From: Gemmatimonadota bacterium
GTDB lineage: Bacteria; Gemmatimonadota; Gemmatimonadetes; Gemmatimonadales; Gemmatimonadaceae
NCBI GenBank assembly: GCA_016218305.1
Contig: JACREJ010000001.1
Location: 1-50,298 of the forward strand
Direction of reading: 5' to 3'
DNA length: 50,298 nt
Shown here: positions 25,899 through 34,217 of the stretch, in pieces
Numbering within the stretch: position 1 is the stretch's first letter
Layout of the letters: each line of letters starts with the position of its first letter
Notes under the pieces: generated by a model
Seen by the model: the letters and a program-made list of their open reading frames with translations, nothing else
Databases searched by the model: none
Told to the model about the DNA's origin: nothing
Translations under genes and position numbers: made by a program

Positions 25899-27116
25899 TT
25901 ACTTAAAGGCGTTGAAGCCTGTCTCCGCCATGCCGATCACCAGCGAATGAATATCATGCGTCCCCTCGTACGTGTACACACTCTCGAGGTTGGCCATGTG
26001 GCGCATCGAGTGGTACTCGGCGAGGATGCCGTTGGCGCCGAGCAGGCGCCGCGCCTCGCGGGCGATGTCGGTGGCAACGTTCACGTTGTTGCGCTTGGCC
26101 AGGCTCACCTGCTGCGGTGTGAACGTCCCCGCGTCCTTCATGCGGCCGAGGTGCAGGGCGAGGAGCTGCCCCTTCACGATCTCCGTCAGCATGTCGGCGA
26201 GCCGCACCTGCTGGATCTGGAAGCCGCCGATCGGGCGGTCGAACATCACGCGCGTCTTGGCATAGCTGAGCGCCTCTTCGTAGCAGGCCATCGCGGCGCC
26301 CATGGCGCCCCATGCGATGCCGTAGCGCGCCTGGGTGAGGCACATCAACGGGCTCTTCAACCCACCCGACTTCGGGAGGATGGCGTCGGCCGGCAGGTGC
26401 ACGTCGCTCAGCACGAGTTCGCTCGTCATCGATGCGCGCAGCGACAGCTTGCCCTTGGTCTCCTTGATCGTGTAGCCCGGCGTGCCGGTCGGCACGAGGA
26501 AGCCCCGCACGCTCGCACCGTCGTCGTCCCCGTCCTCCGTCTTGGCCCAGACCACGCCCACGTGCGACAGCGAGCCGTTGGTGATCCACATCTTGGCGCC
26601 GTTCAGCACCCACGTGCCGTCCTTCTGCCGCCGCGCGCGCGTGATCATGCCGGCGGGGTTCGAGCCGTAGTCCGGCTCGGTGAGGCCGAAGCAGCCGATC
26701 GCCTCGCCTGTCGCCATCTGCGGCAGCCAGTGACGCTTCTGCTCCTCGCTCCCGAACGTGAAGATCGGATACATCACCAGCGCGCCCTGCACCGAGGAGA
26801 ACGAGCGAATGCCGGAGTCGCCGCGCTCGAGCTCCTGGTTGATGATGCCGTAGGCAACGTTGCTGAGGCCGGCGCAGCCGTACTCCTCCGGCAGGTTGGC
26901 GCCGAAGTACCCCAGCGCCCCCATCTCGGCGATGAGCTCGGTGGGGAAGCGGCCGTCGATGTAGCACGGGCCGATGACCGGCATGACCTTGGCGTCAACG
27001 AAGGCCCGCACCGAGTCGCGAATGGCGCGCTCTTCCTCGGTGAGGGCGGCATCGATGTTGTAGAGGTCGCCGGTGCGGGGCTTCAGCGACGGTGAACCGA
27101 GCAGCGAATCAGTCAT
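25899..27116 (-). CDS. gcdH: Acyl-CoA dehydrogenase, glutaryl-CoA dehydrogenase type
   Basis: The start at 27116 (MTDSLLG) gives 405 residues, normal for the family. FAD and substrate motifs are [44 protein letters not shown] and [21 protein letters not shown]. The catalytic glutamate lies in [16 protein letters not shown] and the THDIHSL ending are typical of glutaryl-CoA dehydrogenases, which oxidise and decarboxylate glutaryl-CoA to crotonyl-CoA in lysine and tryptophan breakdown. Related short-chain enzymes cannot be excluded. Electrons would go to EtfAB (19839-21574). A 14-bp palindrome lies about 50 bp upstream. Confidence 0.88.
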   Translation of the reverse strand: MTDSLLGSPSLKPRTGDLYNIDAALTEEERAIRDSVRAFVDAKVMPVIGPCYIDGRFPTELIAEMGALGYFGANLPEEYGCAGLSNVAYGIINQELERGDSGIRSFSSVQGALVMYPIFTFGSEEQKRHWLPQMATGEAIGCFGLTEPDYGSNPAGMITRARRQKDGTWVLNGAKMWITNGSLSHVGVVWAKTEDGDDDGASVRGFLVPTGTPGYTIKETKGKLSLRASMTSELVLSDVHLPADAILPKSGGLKSPLMCLTQARYGIAWGAMGAAMACYEEALSYAKTRVMFDRPIGGFQIQQVRLADMLTEIVKGQLLALHLGRMKDAGTFTPQQVSLAKRNNVNVATDIAREARRLLGANGILAEYHSMRHMANLESVYTYEGTHDIHSLVIGMAETGFNAFK

Positions 27117-27166
27117 GGCGGGGCGGGTTTTTCGAGGGTCGGAAGACCCATAAATGTAACCAACCC

Positions 27167-27180
27167 CACGAACGTTCGTG
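27167..27180. promoter_or_regulatory. Perfect 14-bp palindrome upstream of gcdH
   Basis: CACGAACGTTCGTG is a perfect palindrome at 27167-27180, 50-64 bp upstream of the gcdH start and next to a TACATT sequence that could be the -10 box on minus. Its size and symmetry fit a TetR-family operator, which commonly controls acyl-CoA metabolism genes. No TetR gene is in the window. Confidence 0.6.
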
Positions 27181-27192
27181 ACAGAGCCGCAC

Positions 27193-27269
27193 GCCATCCG
27201 TCGCGTGCCGTTTGCCCTCCGCCGTCTACCGTCTACCGTCTACCGTGTGCCATCCGCCGTCTGCCGTCA
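27193..27269 (-). repeat. Eleven-unit heptad array starting at a stop codon
   Basis: Eleven 7-mers in perfect phase: GCCATCC, GTCGCGT, GCCGTTT, GCCCTCC, GCCGTCT, ACCGTCT, ACCGTCT, ACCGTGT, GCCATCC, GCCGTCT and GCCGTCA. The last one includes the stop codon (27267-27269) of the NrfD gene. In that gene's sense the unit reads RGAYGGY. It is the longest and best-phased array in the window. Confidence 0.92.
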
Positions 27270-28505
27270 CACGTGCACCGCCTGCCCCTCCGCCTGCGGT
27301 CGCTCGAACAGGATCGACACCGACACCTTGACCATCAGGGTGAAGAGCAGGAATCCGATGCCGAAGACCCCCGCCGCGACGCGCAGTTCCGTGGCGCTCG
27401 GCACGTACTCGTACACCTGGCCCAGCTGGTCGGGCGTGAAACCCGGGATGATCAGGGCGATGCCCTTCTCGATGTACACCGACGCGTAGATCAGCACGCA
27501 CCCGATGTTCATCGTGACGAAGTTCCGGCGCGTCCTTGGAATGAGGAACAGGAAGAACGAGATCACCGCGAAGGCGAGCGACATCCAGGCGTAGAGCGCG
27601 ATGGGCGACGCCTTGCCGTGCAGGCCGGCGAACAGGTACTGGTAGTGCACCAGGTGGTGCGTGTTCGAGTAGTACTCCTTGAAGACTTCCGCGCCGAACA
27701 GGAACAGGTTGAAGCCCATGGCATAGGCCATCAGTTCCGCCACCTTGTGGATGGCCTCGTCCTTGATCTCGAACGCCGACACCTTGCGCAGGATCTGGAA
27801 GAGGATCAGCAGCAGCGCCGGGCCCGAGCAGAACGCCGAGGCGATGAAGCGCGGGGCGAGGATGGCGCTGTTCCAGTACGGGCGGCTCGCCATGCCGTTG
27901 TACAGGAAGGCCGTCACGGTGTGGATGCTGATGGCCATCGGAATCGAGAAAATGACGAGCGGCCAGACGAACTTCTTGTTGTAGTGAATCCCGTGATAGC
28001 CGCAGTACACCAGGTAGCTCGCCACAAGGAGGTTCACGCCGAGGTAGATGTTGAGCACGATGGCGTCCCACGCCATGATCGCACTCGGCAGGTTCATGCG
28101 GCCGATGAAGGGGATGATGTGCCAGAAGCGATCGGGGCGCCCCATGTCCACGAGGACAAACAGCAGGCACATCACGATGGAGGCAACCGCGAGCAGCTCG
28201 CCAAACAGGGCCACTTCCTTGATCGGCTTCCAGTCGTACACGTAGGCCGGCACGACGAGCAGCACGGCCGCCGCAGCGACGCCCACGAGGAACGTGAAGT
28301 TGCCGATGTAGAAGCCCCACGACACCGAGTCGCGCATGCTCGTGCTGATGAGGCCGTACTGGAACTGGTGCGCAAAGGCGAAGCCGGCCTGTACGATGCA
28401 CAGGCCGAGGACCGCGAGCCACAGGTAGTAGTACCGGTTCCCGCCCAGGAACGCCATGCGCGCGGTGCCGGTGACGAAGCTGCCGACCTTGCTGATGAGT
28501 GTCAT
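27267..28505 (-). CDS. NrfD/PsrC-family quinone-interacting membrane subunit
   Basis: The protein has 412 residues with eight to ten predicted membrane helices, e.g. YYYLWLAVLGLCIVQAGFAFA, GFYIGNFTFLVGVAAAAVLLV and LIYASVYIEKGIALIIPGFTP. Family hallmarks are WGFYIGNFTFLVG and the acidic/aromatic region VYIEKGI. NrfD-type anchors exchange electrons with menaquinone and pass them to a partner Fe-S protein, here the gene 13 bp upstream. The set is cytochrome, Fe-S protein, NrfD, in that order of transcription. A heptad array follows the stop directly. Confidence 0.9.
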   Translation of the reverse strand: MTLISKVGSFVTGTARMAFLGGNRYYYLWLAVLGLCIVQAGFAFAHQFQYGLISTSMRDSVSWGFYIGNFTFLVGVAAAAVLLVVPAYVYDWKPIKEVALFGELLAVASIVMCLLFVLVDMGRPDRFWHIIPFIGRMNLPSAIMAWDAIVLNIYLGVNLLVASYLVYCGYHGIHYNKKFVWPLVIFSIPMAISIHTVTAFLYNGMASRPYWNSAILAPRFIASAFCSGPALLLILFQILRKVSAFEIKDEAIHKVAELMAYAMGFNLFLFGAEVFKEYYSNTHHLVHYQYLFAGLHGKASPIALYAWMSLAFAVISFFLFLIPRTRRNFVTMNIGCVLIYASVYIEKGIALIIPGFTPDQLGQVYEYVPSATELRVAAGVFGIGFLLFTLMVKVSVSILFERPQAEGQAVHV

Positions 28506-28518
28506 CGCGGCACGCTCC

Positions 28519-29457
28519 TCACAGTCCGTAATAGTAGAAGAACTTCGGCTGCGTGTTCAGCTCTTCCTTGAGGATGTACACGCGCTTGTTCTCGATGATG
28601 TAGCGGATCTCGCTCTCCGGATCGAGCAGGTTGCCGAACTTGCGCGCACCCACCGGGCAGACCTCCACGCACTTGGGATACAGGCCCTGGCGCACCCGCT
28701 GGATGCAGAACGTGCACTTCTCGACGACGCCGCGCTGGCGCGGCCGGTTGCCGAGGTATTCGGTGACCGGATTGAGCTCGTCCTTCGGGATGCCCGGCGT
28801 CCCCCAGTTGAAGCGCCGCGCCCCGTACGGGCAGCCCGCAATGCAGTTGCGGCAGCCGATGCACCAGTCGTAGTCGATCACGACGATGCCGTCGGGTTCG
28901 CGCCACGTCGCCTCCACGGGGCAGACCTTCACGCACGGGGGGTTCTCGCACTGCTGGCAGGCCACCGGCATGTAGAACTTGCCCGGCGCAGGGACGGTTT
29001 CGTGGTCGTAGAACGCATTCGCGTTCTGCAGGTTCACGCCGTCTTCCTTGTCCATCTCGAGCACGGTGATCCAGTGCGTCTGCGGGTCGCGCGACTGGTT
29101 GTTCTCCTCCACGCAGCCGTATACGCACTTGCGACAGCCGATGCAGCGCGACAGGTCGAGCGCATAGCCGAACAGCACGCCTTCCTGCGCCGGCGTCGCC
29201 GAGACCTTCACCGGCTTGCCGTACGATTCCGAGTACCGCTTCTCCATCTGCGCCAGGCGCTCCTGCAGCTCCGCCGGCGAAAGATCCTTGAAGTGCTTCG
29301 CCACGAAATCGTCGAGCGCCAGCTTGTCCGCAGCGCAGCCCGAGGTGGTGGCGGCTGCGGCCAGCGCAAACAACCCCATGACGAGCGCCTCGCGGCGCGT
29401 ATAGCCCTCGGCCGGCGGCTCGGGCGCGGGCATCGGGAGGGTGGGCAGCTCCCTCAT
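28519..29457 (-). CDS. Periplasmic 4x[4Fe-4S] protein, NrfC/HybA type, Tat lipoprotein
   Basis: The start at 29457 overlaps the cytochrome stop (ATGA) and gives 312 residues. The N-terminus has a twin-arginine motif (YTRREALVMG), a hydrophobic stretch and a lipobox TSGC, so it is exported folded and lipid-anchored. Sixteen cysteines in four groups bind four clusters: CIGCRKCVYGC, CQQCENPPCVKVCP, CIGCRNCIAGCP and CTFCIQRVRQGLYPKCVEVCP. Such subunits relay electrons between an NrfD anchor and a catalytic or cytochrome partner. No molybdopterin subunit is encoded nearby. Confidence 0.93.
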   Translation of the reverse strand: MRELPTLPMPAPEPPAEGYTRREALVMGLFALAAAATTSGCAADKLALDDFVAKHFKDLSPAELQERLAQMEKRYSESYGKPVKVSATPAQEGVLFGYALDLSRCIGCRKCVYGCVEENNQSRDPQTHWITVLEMDKEDGVNLQNANAFYDHETVPAPGKFYMPVACQQCENPPCVKVCPVEATWREPDGIVVIDYDWCIGCRNCIAGCPYGARRFNWGTPGIPKDELNPVTEYLGNRPRQRGVVEKCTFCIQRVRQGLYPKCVEVCPVGARKFGNLLDPESEIRYIIENKRVYILKEELNTQPKFFYYYGL

Positions 29458-30050
29458 TTGATCGCCTCCTGCCGCACGGGGGCTGGCTTGGGCTTGATCG
29501 GCTTGAAGCCGGGTGAGTGCGGGTTGTGGCAGTTGGCACACAGCAGGTACTGCTTCTCGCCGCTCCACGAGCCCGTGCGCTTGCCGTGCTCGCCCGCCTT
29601 CCAGTTGCGCAGCGTCGGGCCGTGGCACTGCCCGCAGAGCCGGTACGACTCCGTGAAATCGACCAGCCGGCCATCGGCGAGGTGCAGCTTGTCGCGGTTC
29701 TGCGCGTCGTGGCAGTCGAGGCACCAGCGATTCTTCTCGTCGTGGCGCAGGACGATGTCCTCGTGAAACTCCACCGCGTGCGGCGTGCGATTCACGACAT
29801 CCGTCGTGCCATGGCATTCCGAGCACGGAAACACGCCATCGGAGAACGGCGGCGGTGCCACCGGAAAGAGCGCGGCGGCTTTCCTTGCCGGCGTGCGCGC
29901 GCGTGCCGTCGTCGTGTCGCCAGCGTGCTTGACGCCGGCCGCCGCCTTGCCCCACCGAGGAGCGTGATCCTGGGCTGGGTGGCACGCCGTCGACAGGAGT
30001 GACACGGCAAAGGCGCCGGACAGCAAATGTCGTAGTGATCTCATCCGCAT
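29454..30050 (-). CDS. Tetraheme cytochrome c lipoprotein
   Basis: The protein has 198 residues. A signal sequence with lipobox LLSTAC ends at about residue 23. Four heme-binding motifs follow, CSECH, CLDCH, CGQCH and CANCH, with additional histidines (PHAVEFHEDIVLRHDEKN) as possible axial ligands. The fold resembles small cytochrome c7/c3 or NapB/NrfB-type carriers. It is first in the operon with the Fe-S and NrfD proteins and should exchange electrons with them at the periplasmic face. Direction of electron flow cannot be deduced. Confidence 0.92.
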   Translation of the reverse strand: MRMRSLRHLLSGAFAVSLLSTACHPAQDHAPRWGKAAAGVKHAGDTTTARARTPARKAAALFPVAPPPFSDGVFPCSECHGTTDVVNRTPHAVEFHEDIVLRHDEKNRWCLDCHDAQNRDKLHLADGRLVDFTESYRLCGQCHGPTLRNWKAGEHGKRTGSWSGEKQYLLCANCHNPHSPGFKPIKPKPAPVRQEAIK

Positions 30051-30226
30051 CGTGTATCCCCACCGGAGAGCGCGGGCGCACCGACGACGCGGCGCGCCAA
30101 AAGAAGGGGAACTACAGAATGGGAGTATGCTACGCGAATGCCGCCGCGATGCCGTAGGGAAAGGACCTCTAGTTGAGTGGGTATTTGCCCTAAATCCCCG
30201 TGCGGGTTGTCCGACAACCCCGCCGG
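30051..30226. promoter_or_regulatory. Leader region of the cytochrome operon with inverted repeats
   Basis: This 176-bp spacer lies between the homocysteine methyltransferase stop and the cytochrome start, both on minus. A hairpin with a one-base bulge (GCGGGTTGT, CCG, ACAACCCCGC at 30203-30221) directly follows the methyltransferase gene's neighbourhood and could form on either strand. Next to it is an AT-rich inverted repeat GGGTATTT-GCCCT-AAATCCCC (30179-30199, one mismatch), a candidate operator about 130-150 bp upstream of the cytochrome start. Confidence 0.45.
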
Positions 30227-31120
30227 TCAGCGCAGCGCGGCGGCGAACGCTCCGATGTGCGCCGGCGTCGTGCCGCAGCAGCCACCGACGATCGCCGCAT
30301 GGCGCGACAACGCCACGAGCGCTGGCGCCAGGCTCGCGGGGTCTCGCGGATAGACGATCGCGTCCCCCACCAGCGTCGGCTGGCCGGCGTTAGGCTGCAG
30401 GATCAGCGGCGCGTCGGTGGCGGCACGCATCGCACGCGCCACCGCGTCGAACTCCTCGGGCTCCATGCGCCCGCAATTGGCGCCGACAACCTGCGCCCCC
30501 GCCTCGACGCACTGCTGGGCGCCATCGCCCGGCGACACGCCCATCATTGTCTTGTACCCGCCAGTGCGCACGGGGTCGTACGACATCGAGGCCACGATGA
30601 GCGGCGCGCCGAGGTCTCGCGCCACCCGAATGCCCAGGACGATCTCGTCCAGCGCCGTCATCGTCTCGAAGATGATCCCATCCACGCCCTCGGCGAGCAT
30701 CGCGCCGATGGCGTCGCGCCAGGTGCCCGCGAGCGCGGCCTCGGTGATCTCGCCGAGCGGCTCGAGGAAGCCTCCGCACGGCCCGATGTCGCCGAGCACG
30801 TACGCCTCCGCCCCGGCCACGGCGCGCGCGTTGACGGCGGCCGCGCGCGCGATCTCGGCCACGCGCGCTTCATGCCCATAGCGCGACAGGACGAACCGGT
30901 TGGTGCCGAAGGTATTCGTGAGGATGATCTGCGAACCGGCTGCCACGTAGCGCCGCTGGATCGCCTGCACCGCCTCCGGATGCGAGAGGTTCCACTCGTC
31001 GCCGCATCCACCCGGCTCGAGGCCCGCGCGCTGCAGCTCGGTTCCCATGCCGCCGTCGCCAATGACGGGGGCGCCGCGCCGGACGAGGTCAAGCAGCGGC
31101 TCACGCGCGGACCCGGTCAT
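30227..31120 (-). CDS. Homocysteine S-methyltransferase (BHMT/MetH-N-type)
   Basis: The start at 31120 lies in an ATGA overlap with the UroD gene and gives 297 residues. GDGGMGTELQ at the N-terminus, NTFGTNRF, GDIGPCG and IFETM are family motifs. The zinc-binding cysteines are in GANCG and GGCCGTTP. The enzyme methylates homocysteine to methionine, from a methylated small molecule or, as in MetH, from a methyl-corrinoid. Being last in an operon with a corrinoid protein and its activator, it is most likely the homocysteine side of a split methyl-transfer system. Confidence 0.88.
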   Translation of the reverse strand: MTGSAREPLLDLVRRGAPVIGDGGMGTELQRAGLEPGGCGDEWNLSHPEAVQAIQRRYVAAGSQIILTNTFGTNRFVLSRYGHEARVAEIARAAAVNARAVAGAEAYVLGDIGPCGGFLEPLGEITEAALAGTWRDAIGAMLAEGVDGIIFETMTALDEIVLGIRVARDLGAPLIVASMSYDPVRTGGYKTMMGVSPGDGAQQCVEAGAQVVGANCGRMEPEEFDAVARAMRAATDAPLILQPNAGQPTLVGDAIVYPRDPASLAPALVALSRHAAIVGGCCGTTPAHIGAFAAALR

Positions 31121-32310
31121 CCCAGCGCTCCATCGTACCGCCCCCACGACTCCACCGCCTCGCGCAGCGCCATGATATTGGCCGGCGGCGCCGCGGGCGA
31201 CACCGAGCAGGCCGTGCTCAGGATGTAGCCGCCGCCCGGCGCCGCGATGCGCAACCGTTCGCGCGCTGCCGCTCTCACGTCCTCCGGCGTGCCGAACAGC
31301 ACAGTGTTCACCGGGTCGAGGTTGCCCTTGATGAACATCTTCCCCTTCGTCTGGCGCACCGCGTCACTGAGTTCCACGGTGCCGAGGGGCGGCGGGTCGA
31401 GGGTGTCCACGCCCTGCGTGTGCGTGGCGGCCATCAGGTCGAGCCGGTCGCCGATCGCGCCGCAGGTGTGCGTGTAGATGGGTACATCACATTCGGCGTG
31501 AATGCCGTCAATCACCTTGCGCTCGTAGGGCAGCACGAGCGTGGAGTAATGGTCGCGCGAGATGAGCCCCGCCCCGGCGAATGCCGACGAGATGAGCACG
31601 GCGTGCGCGCCGGCCCGCGCCTGTCCGCGCCCGAGCTCGATGGCGCCATCCGCCAACCGGTCGAGGCAGGCCTTCACCTTCGCCTCGTCATCCATCAGCG
31701 CCATCAGGCCCGTGGTGTAGTCGAGTAGCTCCATGAACTGCGTGAACGGAGAGAAGATCTCGCCGTGCACGGAGACCTCCTTGCCGACCCGTCGCACGAC
31801 CTCGCGAATGGTGTCGTAGTGCCACGGCGGAAAGAACCCGGGCCCCGGTTCGGCGGGCCCGCCGTCGAAGCCCCACGCATACGGATGCGTGATGCCCGAC
31901 AGGTCGTGCGGCTCGATGTAGAAGAGCGTATCGGGGTCGATCTCGTCGAACATCGGGAAGTAGCGCGTGCCATCGGCCTGGTACACGTGCGGATTGTCGT
32001 CGTCCGGCGCGGCCGTGTACCAGCCGTTCTTCCACGTGATGATGCGCTCGTCGCCGCGCCGCTCGACGCCGCCGACGAAGCGCCGCCAGTCGGGGTCGCG
32101 TCCCGGCAGGTTGATCAGGAGGCCGTCGAAGCCGTACCGCTGCTGCAGCCGGATCAGCGCCTCGGCGAAGGCCTGGCTGTCGTGCCAGATCTCGATCGCA
32201 TCCAGCCCGGAGTGCAGGAAGTAGTGCCCGAGGGCCAGTTGGCACATCACGGGGACGCGGTCGGGGATGCCAAGCCGCATGGCGATCTCCATCCGCTCGC
32301 GACTGTTCAT
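31117..32310 (-). CDS. UroD-family (corrinoid) methyltransferase
   Basis: The start at 32310 (MNSRERMEIAM) gives 397 residues, longer than true uroporphyrinogen decarboxylases. The N-terminal MNSRERM and PDRVPV are typical. The zinc ligands of the methyltransferase branch (MtaA/MtbA/CmuA type) are present as HTCGAIG and STACSVSP, and GNLDPVNTVLFGTPEDV is shared across the family. It should move a methyl group between the corrinoid protein and a small substrate or thiol. It overlaps both neighbours by four bases (ATGA). Confidence 0.87.
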   Translation of the reverse strand: MNSRERMEIAMRLGIPDRVPVMCQLALGHYFLHSGLDAIEIWHDSQAFAEALIRLQQRYGFDGLLINLPGRDPDWRRFVGGVERRGDERIITWKNGWYTAAPDDDNPHVYQADGTRYFPMFDEIDPDTLFYIEPHDLSGITHPYAWGFDGGPAEPGPGFFPPWHYDTIREVVRRVGKEVSVHGEIFSPFTQFMELLDYTTGLMALMDDEAKVKACLDRLADGAIELGRGQARAGAHAVLISSAFAGAGLISRDHYSTLVLPYERKVIDGIHAECDVPIYTHTCGAIGDRLDLMAATHTQGVDTLDPPPLGTVELSDAVRQTKGKMFIKGNLDPVNTVLFGTPEDVRAAARERLRIAAPGGGYILSTACSVSPAAPPANIMALREAVESWGRYDGALG

Positions 32311-32534
32311 GGCTTCGTCCTCCGCAGCAGGTGATCGCCCGTGCACCACACCACGCGCTCGCCGTCGCGTACCTCACGGCGCTGGTTCGCGCATCCGCCG
32401 GCAAACGTACAGCGATCCTCACGCGCCCGGTACGGGCAACGCTCGTCCATCCGCGCCTCCATGCTCGACACGAGGCCATTGAGGACGTCCTGCAGCTTGG
32501 CGAAGGCCGCCCGCGTTCTCTCATCCGCCGTCAC
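32307..32534 (-). CDS. 75-residue four-cysteine protein of the corrinoid operon
   Basis: This small frame starts with GTG at 32534 (GTGA overlap with the activator gene) and its stop overlaps the UroD gene start, so it is clearly translated within the operon. The first 30 residues are helical (ERTRAAFAKLQDVLNGLVSSMEA in two parts). The C-terminal half has four cysteines in CPYRAREDRCTFAGGCANQ and VVWCTGD, plus a late His, suggesting a zinc or Fe-S site. I know no named family. It may assist reductive activation or docking of the corrinoid protein. Confidence 0.78.
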   Translation of the reverse strand: MTADERTRAAFAKLQDVLNGLVSSMEARMDERCPYRAREDRCTFAGGCANQRREVRDGERVVWCTGDHLLRRTKP

Positions 32535-34213
32535 AGGCGCTCCCCCAGCGGGATGGCCGCAATGAATGCGTCCTCGTAGTCGGCGTGCCCGGCGAGCTCG
32601 AGGTACGCGCAATGCTCGGCGATGTACCGCGCGCGCGCGCGATACCGCGCATCCACGAGCACCATCCGTGCGCCCACGCCCGCGGCGTTCCCCACGAAGT
32701 GCACGCGCTCGGGGTCGATCGCCGGCACGAGGCCGATGGCCTGCACCGACTCCTTCCGCACGAAGCTCCCGAACGTCCCCGCGATGTGCACCGCGCCCAG
32801 TTCCTCGGCGCAGACGCCGGCATGCGCCAGCACCAGCGCAATCCCCGCCGCGATGGAGCCCTTCACGAGCTGCAATTGCCGCACGTCCTGGGCGGTCAGC
32901 GTGACGTCGTGATCCAGGCGCACGTGCCGCTGCGACCCGGGCGCCTCGAGCACGCGTTCGCAGAGTCGCGCCGAGACGCCCGCCTCCTCGCACTCGGCGC
33001 GACTGCGCATGTATCCGCTGTCCACGATGACCCCCGCCTTGTGCAACTCGGCTACGGCGTCGATCAACCCGCTGCCGCAGATGCCGCGCGCCGGCTGGTT
33101 CGCCACCGTGCCCACGACGAGCCGCCCGTTCGCGAGGACGCGCACGCGGTCAATCGCCCCGGGGGCGGCACGCATGCCGTGCTCGATGTTCGCGCCTTCA
33201 AACGCGGGTCCCGCGGCGGTGGAGGTCGCCAGAAGCTCGCGCCCGCAGCCGAGCACCACCTCGGTGTTCGTGCCGAGGTCGATGAGGAGCTGCCACTGCT
33301 CGGCCCGGTCCATTCCCGTGGAGAGAATTCCGGCCACCGTGTCGCCGCCGATGTGGTGACCCACCATTGGCAGGAACGTGGCCACCGCGTCGGTATGCGT
33401 CAGCCAGCGGAACGCGCGCGCCGGGAACTGTCGCTCGTTGGTGAAGCTTCCGCGGTACGGCGCCTGTCCCAGCGGCGTGATGTCGGCCCCCACGGCAGCG
33501 TGCGTCATCGTCGCGTTCCCCGCGCAGGCGACGGCCACCACTTGCTCCGGAGTCAGGCCCGCCTGCCCCGCGAGGTCGGCGATCATTGCACCGATCGCCT
33601 CGACGACGGTCGCATGCAGCCGCTTGTTGCCGTCGGCGTGCTCCTGGGCGAAGTGAATGCGCGAGATCACGTCGGCGCCATGGCGCACCTGCGGGTTCAC
33701 GCGCGATGTGGTGCCGCGCACGTGCCCGGTGCGCAGGTCCACCAGCGCCGCCGCAAGGGAGGTGGAGCCGATGTCCACGGCCACGCCGAACGGCGCGCCC
33801 ACCCCCTGCACTTCGACATTCGGCTCGACTCCGTCGGCGAAGAGCGCATCGGTGCCGAACGATTTCGGCGCGATGGAGCGTGTCTGAGGCGGGATTGAGA
33901 GCGTCACATCGCTGTCGAGCGTCAACTGGCATCCGAGGCGCCAGCCGTCGGCAATCTCGGCGCTGGCCAGCAATCGCTCGTCGGCGCTGGTCACCGCAGC
34001 GTCGCCGGCGACGACGCGCACGCGGCACTTGCCGCACGCGGTGCGCGCACCGCACGGTTGCTCGGTCCAGATGTCGCTCTGCGCGGCCGCGAGAAAGAGG
34101 TCCACCGGCCCGTCGGAGACGGTGGAGCGATCCTCGGGGAGGAACCGGATGCGGAAGCTCACGCCAGGCGTCCGGTCCGCGCGCCGCGGCTCATCCGCCG
34201 GCGCTGCACACAC
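32531..34213 (-). CDS. Reductive activator of corrinoid-dependent enzymes (2Fe-2S + ASKHA, DUF4445)
   Basis: The protein has 560 residues with a GTG start 4 bp after the corrinoid-protein gene, preceded by a GAGG that overlaps that gene's stop. The N-terminal 100 residues are a plant-type 2Fe-2S ferredoxin domain with C54, C60, C63 and C95 (PCGARTACGKC...GC). The rest is an ASKHA ATPase: FGVAVDIGSTSLAAALVDL, LLIDLGTNTEVVLG, GPAFEGANIEHGMRAAPG, RGICGSGLIDAVAEL and HIAGTFGSFV. RACE proteins re-reduce inactive Co(II) to Co(I) in an ATP-dependent way. Confidence 0.93.
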   Translation of the reverse strand: MCAAPADEPRRADRTPGVSFRIRFLPEDRSTVSDGPVDLFLAAAQSDIWTEQPCGARTACGKCRVRVVAGDAAVTSADERLLASAEIADGWRLGCQLTLDSDVTLSIPPQTRSIAPKSFGTDALFADGVEPNVEVQGVGAPFGVAVDIGSTSLAAALVDLRTGHVRGTTSRVNPQVRHGADVISRIHFAQEHADGNKRLHATVVEAIGAMIADLAGQAGLTPEQVVAVACAGNATMTHAAVGADITPLGQAPYRGSFTNERQFPARAFRWLTHTDAVATFLPMVGHHIGGDTVAGILSTGMDRAEQWQLLIDLGTNTEVVLGCGRELLATSTAAGPAFEGANIEHGMRAAPGAIDRVRVLANGRLVVGTVANQPARGICGSGLIDAVAELHKAGVIVDSGYMRSRAECEEAGVSARLCERVLEAPGSQRHVRLDHDVTLTAQDVRQLQLVKGSIAAGIALVLAHAGVCAEELGAVHIAGTFGSFVRKESVQAIGLVPAIDPERVHFVGNAAGVGARMVLVDARYRARARYIAEHCAYLELAGHADYEDAFIAAIPLGERL

Positions 34214-34217
34214 CGCC

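Noticed and set aside
22604-27269. Heptad arrays as CRISPR repeats
   Set aside because: Units are 7 bp with no spacers and no cas genes nearby.
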